From: Streptomyces sp. MJM8645
Lineage (GTDB): Bacteria > Actinomycetota > Actinomycetes > Streptomycetales > Streptomycetaceae
Assembly (NCBI RefSeq): GCF_001625365.1
Contig: NZ_LJJF01000001.1
Coordinates: 4,747,501 to 4,811,500, forward strand
DNA length: 64,000 bases
Reading direction: 5' to 3'
Made by a program: the position numbers and the translations under genes. Numbering within the stretch: position 1 is the stretch's first letter; each line of letters starts with the position of its first letter. Of this stretch, positions 34,569-42,115 are shown piece after piece. The notes under the pieces were generated by a model. The model was given only the letters and a program-made list of their open reading frames with translations. It was not told the origin of the DNA and made no database searches.

Positions 34569-35888
34569 ATGACGTCATTTGTGCAGGAACCCTTTTTCTG
34601 GGTCTTCATCGTGGTGATGCTCGCAGCCGTCGGAGCGGCCCTCCAGGCCCGCAGGACGAACCTCGCCCTGCGGAGGCGAAACGTTTCCCTGGAGGAGGCC
34701 AGCGCCCTGGCACAGCGGCAGCGCGACGAGTTCGCCGTGCTGCACGACCAGCTGCGGAACCAGCACGCATCCGAGCTGACGGACGTCCGCCGCGACGCCG
34801 AGGAGGACACCAAGGCCGTCCTCAAGGCGGCGATGCGGACGCTGCAGGGCTTGGCCGACGAGCAGCAGGTCGTCATCGACAAGGTGCAGCGGAAGTACGG
34901 CGACAGCCCGCAGATCCTGGCCGACCTGATGACGATCGACCACACGAACAGCCAGTTCGGCCGACGCGCCCAGGGCATCGCGGTGCTCTGCGGCGGCTGG
35001 CTGGGCCGCCGTGAGAGCGTCGCCTCGGTCTACGACGTGGTCCGCAGCGCCCAGGGCCGGATCCGGCACTTCGACCGGGTGCGGATCCACTCCCAGGTCA
35101 GCGTCGCGCTCGTCAGCAAGGTCGTCGAGCCCGTCGCCGTCGTGCTGTCCGAGCTGCTCGCCAACGCGACCAACTACTCCGCCCCGGACACCCCGGTGGA
35201 GGTCAGCGTCCAGGCCGTCCCCACCGGCGTCTGCCTGATCGTCGACGACGCCGGCCTCGGCATGGGCCAGGAGGAGAAGGACCGCGCGGCGGTGCTCCTG
35301 AACCCGGGCGCGCCGATCGGCCTCACCAGCCTGGGCAACCCCCCGAAGTTCGGCTTCGCCGTCTCCGGCATGCTGGCCGCCCGCTACGGCTTCCGGGTCT
35401 CCGTCGACTCGGTCTCCCCGTACGGGGGCGTGCGGGCCGTGGTGCTGCTGCCGGCCGAGCTGCTCAGCAGCGAGGTCGCGGCCCCGGCCCCGGCCCCGGC
35501 CGCCGCCGTGCACGGCGAGCACCAGGCCGCGCACGGTGACCACCAGGGCGCGCGCGGCGACTACCAGGCCCCGCCGGCGGAGCAGCCCGCGCAGGCCTGG
35601 GCGCAGGCCCCCGGTCAGCGGCTCGTGTCGCTGCCCGAACCGGCGGCGCCGCTGGCCCCGGTGCCGGCGGCGGCGGTGACGGAACCGGAGATGACCGCGG
35701 ACGGACAGCTGCCCCGCCGCCGCCGCAACCGCCCGGTGTCCGTCCTCCCCTCCCCGCAGGACCCCGGCCGGGCCGAGGCACCGGTGCGGAGCCCCGTCCA
35801 GAACACGCCGTCCCGCCTCGGCGCGTTCCAGCGCGGCACGCTGTCCGGGCGCAACACCACGAACACGGAAGGAACCGAGATCCAGTGA
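34569..35888 (+). CDS. cvnA: Conservon sensor-kinase-like protein CvnA
   Basis: The 439-residue protein has one N-terminal membrane helix (FFWVFIVVMLAAVGAALQA), then a coiled-coil-like stretch rich in Gln, Glu and Arg (residues 30-100). Next is a DHp-like region with IDHTNSQFGRRAQG, and a HATPase domain with N-box ELLANATNYSAP, VDDAGLGMG and FGFAVSGMLAARYGF. A Pro/Ala/His-rich tail follows. The large extracytoplasmic sensor of many CvnA proteins is missing, as in the RarA type. The ATG at 34569 is preceded by GAAGAGAG. Its stop overlaps the cvnB GTG. Together with CvnB-D it should form a membrane-associated complex resembling a eukaryotic G-protein-coupled system; kinase activity is unproven. 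Confidence 0.9.
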   Translation: MTSFVQEPFFWVFIVVMLAAVGAALQARRTNLALRRRNVSLEEASALAQRQRDEFAVLHDQLRNQHASELTDVRRDAEEDTKAVLKAAMRTLQGLADEQQVVIDKVQRKYGDSPQILADLMTIDHTNSQFGRRAQGIAVLCGGWLGRRESVASVYDVVRSAQGRIRHFDRVRIHSQVSVALVSKVVEPVAVVLSELLANATNYSAPDTPVEVSVQAVPTGVCLIVDDAGLGMGQEEKDRAAVLLNPGAPIGLTSLGNPPKFGFAVSGMLAARYGFRVSVDSVSPYGGVRAVVLLPAELLSSEVAAPAPAPAAAVHGEHQAAHGDHQGARGDYQAPPAEQPAQAWAQAPGQRLVSLPEPAAPLAPVPAAAVTEPEMTADGQLPRRRRNRPVSVLPSPQDPGRAEAPVRSPVQNTPSRLGAFQRGTLSGRNTTNTEGTEIQ

Positions 35889-36295
35889 GCCGCGATCTTT
35901 CCTGGGTGCTCAACGACGTACTCCAGGTACCCGGCGCCCGGCACGCCATCCTCGTCTCCGCCGACGGCCTCCTGCTCGAACGGTCCAGCGAGATAGGCCG
36001 TGACGAGGCGGAGACCAACGCCGCCGCGATGAGCTCGATGCAGTCGCTGAGCCGCGCGGTCGCCCCGTTCGTCGGCGCAGACGGCGCAGGCGCCGGGGTC
36101 TGGCGCCAGACCCTGCTGGAGTACGACCACGGCTGGATCTTCCTGATCGCGGCCGGCAGCGGCGCGTACCTGGCCGCCTCCACCGCCCCCGACGTCGACA
36201 TGGAGGCGATGTCCTTCCGGATGCAGCAGCAGGTCGGCGCGCTCGGACGGGCGATGTCGGCGGCGCCGCGCCAGAGCACGCTCAGCGGCTCATGA
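35885..36295 (+). CDS. cvnB: Roadblock/LC7 protein CvnB
   Basis: The 136-residue Roadblock/LC7 domain protein of the MglB type starts (GTG) SRDLSWVLNDVLQVPGARHAI and has VSADGLLLERSSEIGRDEAETNA in the conserved core. It overlaps cvnA by 4 bp and cvnC by 4 bp. In conservons CvnB is the proposed regulator of the small GTPase CvnD, similar to MglB for MglA in Myxococcus. Nothing in the sequence departs from the family. Confidence 0.93.
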   Translation: MSRDLSWVLNDVLQVPGARHAILVSADGLLLERSSEIGRDEAETNAAAMSSMQSLSRAVAPFVGADGAGAGVWRQTLLEYDHGWIFLIAAGSGAYLAASTAPDVDMEAMSFRMQQQVGALGRAMSAAPRQSTLSGS

Positions 36296-36666
36296 CGGCC
36301 GGCGGCGAGGAACAGCGGGTCACCGGCGGCTTCATCCGCTCCTACGTGATCACCGGTGGGCGCGAGTTACCGAGTGCGGAGGCCCTGTCTCTGATCACCC
36401 TGGTCACCGTCGCGCCCGAGCAGGACCTCCCGACCCTGCCGAGCCCGGAGACCCGGGCGATCTGGGAGCTGTGCTCCGGCGGCTACCTCTCGGTGGCCGA
36501 GGTCGCGGCCCGGCTGGAGCTGCCGGTGGGGGTCGTGAGGCTGCTGCTGACGGACCTGATCCATGAGGGACGGTTGCTGTGCCGGTCGGCCCCGCCCCCG
36601 GCCCAGGCCCCGGATCCGAGACTTCTAGAGAAGGTACTGCATGGACTTCAACGCCGGTTCGCCTGA
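36292..36666 (+). CDS. cvnC: DUF742 protein CvnC, with a TTA codon
   Basis: The 124-residue DUF742 protein has family motif RVTGGFIRSYVITGGR near residues 9-24 and a winged-helix-like C-terminal half (SGGYLSVAEVAARLELPVGVVRLLLTDLIHEGRL is its span, residues 62-95). DUF742 proteins form the third conservon component and bind the other Cvn proteins; the exact role is unclear. Leu26 is encoded by TTA (36367-36369), a codon read in streptomycetes only by the bldA tRNA. Synthesis of CvnC may therefore be limited to later growth. It overlaps cvnB by 4 bp and cvnD by 26 bp. Confidence 0.93.
   Translation: MTAGGEEQRVTGGFIRSYVITGGRELPSAEALSLITLVTVAPEQDLPTLPSPETRAIWELCSGGYLSVAEVAARLELPVGVVRLLLTDLIHEGRLLCRSAPPPAQAPDPRLLEKVLHGLQRRFA
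36367..36369 (+). other. TTA (bldA) codon in cvnC
   Basis: Codon 26 of cvnC is TTA. Frame and position were checked by counting from the ATG at 36292. It is the only in-frame TTA I found by eye in the protein genes of this window, and it lies early in an overlapping operon. Confidence 0.85.
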
Positions 36667-37231
36667 GGACATCTACGTCCCGGGCGCGGTGACGACCGCG
36701 GTCAAGATCCTGGTCGTGGGGCACTTCGCGGTCGGCAAGACCACGCTCATCGGGGCCTTGTCGGAGATCGCCCCGCTGAGCACCGAGGAGAGCATGACGC
36801 AGGCGTCCATCCGCGTCGACGACCTCCGCGGCGTACCGGACAAGAAGACCACGACCGTCGCCCTGGACTTCGGCCGGCTGACACTCGGCGACGACCTGGT
36901 GCTGTACCTGTTCGGCACTCCGGGGCAGCAACGGTTCATGCAGCTCTGGGAGGACATGGCGCGGGGCGCGCTGGGAGCGCTGCTGCTGGCCGACCCGACC
37001 CGCCTCGCGGACACCTTCCCCGTCATCGACCTGATCGAGCAGTACGGCCTGGAGTACGCCGTGGCGGTCAACAGCTTCGACCGGCAGGACGAGTACACCG
37101 AGGACCAGCTGCGCGAGGCACTCGACCTGCTGCCGCACACCCCGGTGGTGTTCTGCGACGCGCGGGACCAGCGCTCCTCGGCCGACGCCCTGCTGACGCT
37201 CGTCCGGCACCTGCTCGCCCGCGCCTCCTGA
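36641..37231 (+). CDS. cvnD: Conservon small GTPase CvnD
   Basis: The 196-residue MglA/Ras-like GTPase has P-loop VVGHFAVGKTTLIGAL near residues 26-41, switch region TTTVALDFGRLTLGDD, G3-type motif LFGTPGQQRFMQLWEDM and specificity region AVNSFDRQDEY. In the G3 position the canonical DxxG is FGTPG, as in other conservon GTPases. It begins inside the 3' end of cvnC. The adjacent CvnB is its likely regulator. The cytochrome P450 genes that follow are the usual conservon effectors. Confidence 0.93.
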   Translation: MDFNAGSPEDIYVPGAVTTAVKILVVGHFAVGKTTLIGALSEIAPLSTEESMTQASIRVDDLRGVPDKKTTTVALDFGRLTLGDDLVLYLFGTPGQQRFMQLWEDMARGALGALLLADPTRLADTFPVIDLIEQYGLEYAVAVNSFDRQDEYTEDQLREALDLLPHTPVVFCDARDQRSSADALLTLVRHLLARAS

Positions 37232-37304
37232 CCTCCCCCGCGCCTCCCTCCCCGCACGCCTCCCGGGTCCGCACCCGCCCGGGGCCACCTCCAAGGAACG
37301 ACCC

Positions 37305-38690
37305 ATGGATTCTCCGCAGCGACCCGCCCCGCAGTCGCCTCCGCAGGGCTGCCCGATGCACGTCGGCGTGAGCACACCGCTCTACGGGGAGATGTTCTCG
37401 TCCGACCCCGGCGCGGTCTACGACAAGCTGCGCGCCAACGGCCCCGCCGCGCCGGTGGAGTTGGCCCCTGGGGTGGAGGCCACCCTGGTCACCTCGCACG
37501 AGGCCGCCCTGCGGGTGCTGCAGAACCCGGGGATGTTCGCCCGGGACTCGCGGCGCTGGGCGGCGCTCAACGAAGGACGGGTGCCGATGGACAGCCCCGT
37601 CCTGCCGATGATGTTCTACCGGCCCAACTGCCTCTTCACGGACGGCGCCGAGCACCTGCGGCTGCGCAAGGCCGTCACCGAGAGCCTGGGCCGGCTCAAC
37701 GACAACCGGCTCAACCGGCACGTCGAGCGGATCGCCGGCTACCTGATCGACCAGTTCAGTCCGCTGGGCCGGGCCGACCTGCTCAACGACTACGCCAAGC
37801 TGCTGCCGCTGCTGCTGTTCAACCAGCTGTTCGGCTGCCCGGCCGACATCGGCGACCGGCTGACCCGCAGCATGTCCGCGCTCTTCGACGGCCTCGACGT
37901 GATCCAGGCCAACGAGGAGCTGACCGCCTGCCTGATGGACCTGGTCGCGCTGAAGCGCCGCCAGCCCGGCGACGACATCACCTCGTGGCTCATCCAGCAC
38001 CCGGCCGGCCTGCGGGACGAGGAGCTCAAGGACCAGCTGGTCATGCTGATGGGCGCCGGCGTCGAGCCCGAGCGCAACCTGATCGGCAACGCGCTGCTCC
38101 TGCTGCTGTCCGGCGAGGGCCGCTCCGGACTGCGCATCGAGGACGCCCTCGACGACGTGCTGTGGAACAACCCGCCGATCGCCAACTACGCCACGCACTA
38201 CCCGATGCAGGACCTCGACGTGGGCGGGGTCCCGATGGACGCGGGCAGCCCGGTGGTGATCAGCTTCGCCGCCGCCAACAGCGACCCCGCGCTGACGGAC
38301 GCCCGGCTGACCCTCAGCAAGGGGGCCCACCTGGCCTGGGGCGCCGGCCCGCACGCGTGCCCGGCCAAGTCCCCGGCCCAGCTGATCGCCCTGAGCGCGA
38401 TCGAGTGCCTGCTCAACGCCCTCCCGGACGTCACGCTCGCGGTGCCCGCGGAGAGCGTGGAATGGCGGCCGGGCCCGTTCCAGCGCGGCCTGGTCTCGCT
38501 GCCGGTCCGGTTCAGCCCGGCGCCCGCCCGGACCGCGAGGCCGGCCGCGGGCGCGGACACCGCGCCGGGCGGATCGCCGGTCGGCGCCGAGGCGACGCAG
38601 GCGTACCCGCAGGCCACCGCCCCCGCGCCGGGCCGGGCCGGGCAGAAGAAGGGGTGGTGGAGCTCCTTCCTGGACGTCTTCCGGGTCTGA
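37305..38690 (+). CDS. Degenerate cytochrome P450 of CYP157 type (CvnE-like)
   Basis: The 461-residue P450-fold protein keeps the haem-ligand Cys352 in LAWGAGPHACPA but lacks three features of canonical P450s. The K-helix ExxR is replaced by DVLW (residues 284-287). The I-helix acid-alcohol pair reads GAGVEPE, with Pro255 in place of Thr. The haem loop has Trp for Phe and Ala for the final Gly. Loss of ExxR is the known peculiarity of the CYP157 family, which occurs in streptomycete conservons next to CYP154 genes. The C-terminal 55 residues are an extension ending GWWSSFLDVFRV. It may be catalytic with unusual structure, or a non-catalytic partner of the next P450. Confidence 0.88.
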   Translation: MDSPQRPAPQSPPQGCPMHVGVSTPLYGEMFSSDPGAVYDKLRANGPAAPVELAPGVEATLVTSHEAALRVLQNPGMFARDSRRWAALNEGRVPMDSPVLPMMFYRPNCLFTDGAEHLRLRKAVTESLGRLNDNRLNRHVERIAGYLIDQFSPLGRADLLNDYAKLLPLLLFNQLFGCPADIGDRLTRSMSALFDGLDVIQANEELTACLMDLVALKRRQPGDDITSWLIQHPAGLRDEELKDQLVMLMGAGVEPERNLIGNALLLLLSGEGRSGLRIEDALDDVLWNNPPIANYATHYPMQDLDVGGVPMDAGSPVVISFAAANSDPALTDARLTLSKGAHLAWGAGPHACPAKSPAQLIALSAIECLLNALPDVTLAVPAESVEWRPGPFQRGLVSLPVRFSPAPARTARPAAGADTAPGGSPVGAEATQAYPQATAPAPGRAGQKKGWWSSFLDVFRV

Positions 38691-38863
38691 CACGCCCCGG
38701 GCTCCGATCCGACGCGCCGTCGGAAGCCGTTCCGCCACCGCGGCGTGAACGGAGTCCGACGGCGGTGCGGGTACGTGACGCGGGCAACACGGATCGACGC
38801 TTGAGCGCGCTGTTGCTGGGTAGATCGCCGCCGTACTGCCCGCCCGCGCGTAAGGAGCCCCGT

Positions 38864-40147
38864 GTGACCGCCACGTTGGAAGCCCGCCCCGCAGACCCGG
38901 AGCGCCCGGACGGAAGGGTGGTCGACCGCCGTGCCGCCGTGCCGCTCCTGCGCAGGCTGCGGTCGGCCGAGGGACTCGCCGACCCGAGCCCGGTCTACGA
39001 CGGGCTGCGGGCGCTGGGAGACCTCGTTCCGGCGCCCTGGGGCGGCTACCTGGTCACCGGGTACGACGCGTGCGACCAGGTCCTGCGCGGCAGGACCTGG
39101 CTCGTCCCCGACTTCGCCTGGCAGGAACGGCAGACCGAGACGGGGCGCTGGGACGCCGTCGCCACCCAGGAGATGAGCCGGACCCTCTCCCGGCTCAACG
39201 CCCCCGACCACACCCGGCAGCGGCGCAGCCTCGGGAACCTCTTCGACCGGAACACCCTGCGGGACATGGAGCCGCAGATCGAGGCCGACGTCGCCGAACT
39301 GCTCGACCGCCTGGCCGAGCGAATACGGACGGACGGCGAGGCGGACCTCTCCGCCCTGGTCAGTGAGCAGCTGCCGATCGGCACCGTCGGGCGCTGGCTG
39401 GACATCGCGCCCGAGGACTACCCGCACATCCTGACGATGACCCACAACCAGGTGCACGCCCAGGAGCTGCTGCCCACCAAGAGCCAGCTGGCGGTCTCCG
39501 AGCAGGCCACCATGGACCTGCGCGAGTACTTCACCCGCCTCGTCCGGGAGCGTCGCGACAACGACGGCGACGACGTGATCGCCGGCTGGATCCGCACCTG
39601 GGACGCGCTGGAGTCCGACCGCGAGGCCACCGACCGGATGGTCTACCAGCTCACCATGTTCGTCACCATCGCCTCGCTGGAGACCACGGCGACGCTGCTC
39701 TCCTCGCTGGTGTGGTCGCTGCTGCGGTCGCCCGGCCGGTGGGAGTGGCTGCGGGAGCGGCCGGAGCACATCGACGACGCGATCGACGAGGCGCTGCGCT
39801 ACGACCCGCCGGTCCGCGTCAACAGCCGCGTCGCGGGCGAGGACACCGAGCTGGCCGGGGTGTTCCTGCCCAAGGACACCATGGTCCACGTGATGTACGG
39901 CGCGGCCAACCGCGATCCGCGCCGCAACCCGGACCCGCACACCTTCGACGTGCTCCGCCGGGGCACCCACCTCACCTTCGGCGGCGGCGCCCACTACTGC
40001 CTCGGCGCGGGCCTGGCCCGGCTGGAGGCACGCGCCCTGCTCGGCCAGCTGCTGCGGCGCTTCCCGACCCTGCGGGTGGCGAGCCCGCCCGAGTACGCAC
40101 CCCGGATGGTCTTCCACCGGGTGACGTCCCTGAGAGTGGCCGCATGA
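38864..40147 (+). CDS. Cytochrome P450 (conservon-associated)
   Basis: The 427-residue canonical bacterial P450 has I-helix FVTIASLETTATLLS, K-helix ExxR at Glu309-Arg312 (DEALRYDPPVRVNSR), and haem loop LTFGGGAHYCLGAGLARLEA with ligand Cys379. The GTG at 38864 follows AAGGAG. It lies 173 bp after the CYP157-like gene and overlaps the next gene by 4 bp (ATGA). It needs external ferredoxin and ferredoxin reductase; neither is encoded nearby. Position suggests the CYP154-like partner of the degenerate P450, but subfamily cannot be fixed by eye. The substrate is unknown. Confidence 0.9.
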   Translation: MTATLEARPADPERPDGRVVDRRAAVPLLRRLRSAEGLADPSPVYDGLRALGDLVPAPWGGYLVTGYDACDQVLRGRTWLVPDFAWQERQTETGRWDAVATQEMSRTLSRLNAPDHTRQRRSLGNLFDRNTLRDMEPQIEADVAELLDRLAERIRTDGEADLSALVSEQLPIGTVGRWLDIAPEDYPHILTMTHNQVHAQELLPTKSQLAVSEQATMDLREYFTRLVRERRDNDGDDVIAGWIRTWDALESDREATDRMVYQLTMFVTIASLETTATLLSSLVWSLLRSPGRWEWLRERPEHIDDAIDEALRYDPPVRVNSRVAGEDTELAGVFLPKDTMVHVMYGAANRDPRRNPDPHTFDVLRRGTHLTFGGGAHYCLGAGLARLEARALLGQLLRRFPTLRVASPPEYAPRMVFHRVTSLRVAA

Positions 40148-41058
40148 ATGTTCCTCCGCAGGCTCCCCAGTACCCCCCGTACGCGATGCAGCCGCCGCCG
40201 TACGTCCCGTACCCCTCGGCGTCGGCCGGCTGGTACCCGCCGGTCCCTCAGTCCTCGTCGGCCCCCGAGCCCGTGCCGGCCCCTGCGCCCGCCCGTACGG
40301 TCCGTTCCGAGCTCCGGGGCGCGGTGCTCCACGTCGAGCTGGACAGCCCGGAGACCGGGAACGCCGTCACCATGGCGATGCTGGACGAACTCCTCGCCGT
40401 CCTCGCCGTCCCCGACCCGGCCGTGCGGGTGATCGTGCTGTCCGCGGCCGGCCGGGACTTCTGCCTCGGCGGCGACCGCGACGAACTCCTCGCGGGCCTG
40501 GACGAGGACCCGACCGGCGGCCGCATACGGGCCTACGGGGACAAGGCCCGCCGGGTCTGCGACGCCCTCGTCAACAGCCCCGCCGTCACCGTCGCCCGGG
40601 TCCAGGGCCGGGCGACCGGCGCCGGCTTCGCCCTGGCGCTCGCCTGCGACCTGCGGGCCGGCGCCGACAACGCCGTCTTCCGGCTGCCCGAGCTGGCCCT
40701 CGGCCTGCCCGTCGCCTGGGGCGGCCTGCTGCCCCGGCTGCTGCACGAGGTCGGCGCGGCCCGGGTCCGCGAGATCATCCTCACCGGCCGCCCGGTCGGC
40801 GCGGCGGAGGCGCGGGAGCTCGCCATCCTGCAGCGCGTCGTCCCCGAGCAGGAGCTGGACGAGGCGGTGGCCGAGTGGGCCCGGCCCATCACGCGCCGCC
40901 CCGAGGCCGCCCTGCGGGTCACCAAGACGCTGCTCGCCTCCCACGCGTCGGCGACCCGGATGGCCGACGCCTCCATGCTCGACGCCGAGCTGATGGCCTC
41001 GGTCCTGGCCGCCGCCCACTACACCCACACCGCCGCCGGCCGGGGGCCGGCCTCCTGA
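40144..41058 (+). CDS. Enoyl-CoA hydratase/isomerase homologue with proline-rich N-terminus
   Basis: The 304-residue protein has about 52 N-terminal residues made almost only of Pro, Tyr, Ala, Ser and Val, then a crotonase domain. The oxyanion-hole segments are RDFCLGGDRDELL and VQGRATGAGFALALACDLRAG. Further conserved parts are ELALGLPVAWGGLLPRLLHEVG and LTGRPVGAAEARELAIL. The usual catalytic glutamates are not clearly in place: the Glu equivalent to Glu144 is in RLPELALGL, and that for Glu164 appears to be lost. Activity as a hydratase is therefore uncertain. It overlaps the P450 gene by 4 bp and ends the conservon operon, an unusual partner for this system. Confidence 0.85.
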   Translation: MNVPPQAPQYPPYAMQPPPYVPYPSASAGWYPPVPQSSSAPEPVPAPAPARTVRSELRGAVLHVELDSPETGNAVTMAMLDELLAVLAVPDPAVRVIVLSAAGRDFCLGGDRDELLAGLDEDPTGGRIRAYGDKARRVCDALVNSPAVTVARVQGRATGAGFALALACDLRAGADNAVFRLPELALGLPVAWGGLLPRLLHEVGAARVREIILTGRPVGAAEARELAILQRVVPEQELDEAVAEWARPITRRPEAALRVTKTLLASHASATRMADASMLDAELMASVLAAAHYTHTAAGRGPAS

Positions 41059-41070
41059 CCGGTGCGTGCG

Positions 41071-41109
41071 AAGGGGCCCGCTAGAACCCAAGGAGGATGC
41101 GGGCCCCTT
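41071..41109 (+). terminator. Terminator hairpin after the conservon
   Basis: An 11-bp stem (41071-41081 with 41099-41109) of AAGGGGCCCGC has a 17-nt loop and lies 12 bp after the last conservon gene. No T-tract follows. The loop happens to contain AGGAGG. Confidence 0.6.
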
Positions 41110-41185
41110 CCGCGTGTGTGGGGACCGGTGGTGGATCGTGTCCGAACGTCCGCTACCGTGTGCGGTCGACGAAGCGGAGATGATC

Positions 41186-41989
41186 ATGGCGGGGATGACG
41201 CGCGGCGTGCGCGTAGCGGGGGCCGTGCTGACGACGGCCCTGGTCGTGGCCGGAGCAGCGGCCTGCGCGGGGGACGAGGGCGGAGCCGCCGCGGCGGCCA
41301 GTACACCGCCGCAGCCGTTCGGTGCCGCAGGCTACCGCGGGCTCCAGCTCTCGATGACCAAGGAGGAGGCGCTCACCTCCGGGGCCCTGGAGCCGTCGCC
41401 GGTCTCGCTGCTCAACGGCTGCACCGACTACGCGTACAAGGGCGGCCCGGCGCCGGACCCGGTCCGGATGGCGGCCGAGGCGGAGGTCCGTACGAAGGTC
41501 GACAAGGCTCGGGCCAGGATCGACGAGATCAAGGCGACCAGGAAGCCGGTCGCGCCCCTGGCCCCCGGGGCCTCCTCGAAGGAGCGGCAGGAGTACCTCG
41601 CGGGCCTTCGGGAGCAGCTCGATCAGACCGAGGCGGGGCGGCAGGAGATGGCCGTGCTCTACAAGGACCTGGACCTCATCGGCCCGGCCCGCAAGAACCG
41701 GGACCAGGCCTTCCTGGCCACCGGCCGGGTCAACTTCGGTACCGAGGGCCTGCGCCAGCTGGTCGCCCCGGCGGACGCCCGCACCGCCGAGGGAGTCGGC
41801 GCCGGCTCGGCGGAGGAGGAGCTCAAGCGGGCCTACGAGGGCAAAGACCTCAAGCCGACCAAGGACGGCACGTACGAACTCCCGGCCGAGGGCGGCAACG
41901 GCGGCCCGGACTGGTTCTACGAGTTCACCATGGCCGAAGGCAAGGTCGCAGGCCTCGCCCTGGTCAAGCACAACACGTACTGCTCCTGA
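41186..41989 (+). CDS. Putative secreted lipoprotein of unknown function
   Basis: The 267-residue protein has a lipoprotein signal: basic start MAGMTRGVR, hydrophobic AGAVLTTALVVAGA and lipobox AAAC near residue 27. A Gly/Ala/Ser linker and a mature domain follow, rich in charged helices in the middle (residues 100-170, probably coiled coil: KVDKARARIDEIKATRK). It contains SMTKEEALTSGAL and LLNGCTDYAYKG near the N-terminus and ends KHNTYCS. I recognise no family. The start ATG 41186 has GGAG 7 bp upstream; ATGs at 41180 and 41195 are alternatives. It ends in a 14-bp tandem duplication. Confidence 0.72.
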   Translation: MAGMTRGVRVAGAVLTTALVVAGAAACAGDEGGAAAAASTPPQPFGAAGYRGLQLSMTKEEALTSGALEPSPVSLLNGCTDYAYKGGPAPDPVRMAAEAEVRTKVDKARARIDEIKATRKPVAPLAPGASSKERQEYLAGLREQLDQTEAGRQEMAVLYKDLDLIGPARKNRDQAFLATGRVNFGTEGLRQLVAPADARTAEGVGAGSAEEELKRAYEGKDLKPTKDGTYELPAEGGNGGPDWFYEFTMAEGKVAGLALVKHNTYCS

Positions 41990-42003
41990 CGTACTGCTCC
42001 TGA
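41976..42003 (+). repeat. 14-bp tandem duplication across the lipoprotein stop codon
   Basis: CGTACTGCTCCTGA occurs twice head to tail (41976-41989 and 41990-42003). The first copy holds the last codons and stop of the lipoprotein gene. The second lies outside, about 110 bp from the left end of the IS30 element. Confidence 0.9.
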
Positions 42004-42115
42004 GAATCGACGGCGACGCCTCGGCCGAGGAAAGGCGCACGGCGCCAGGACCTCCGTCCGGTCGAGGCGGCGCGTACGTGGCTCCGCTCTCGGCGGCCCC
42101 GGCCGACCCCTTGGG

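Noticed and set aside
41097-41183. Small frame of 28 codons with AAGGAGG before the ATG
   Set aside because: The Shine-Dalgarno touches the ATG with no spacing and lies in the loop of a terminator-like hairpin. The peptide has no family features.
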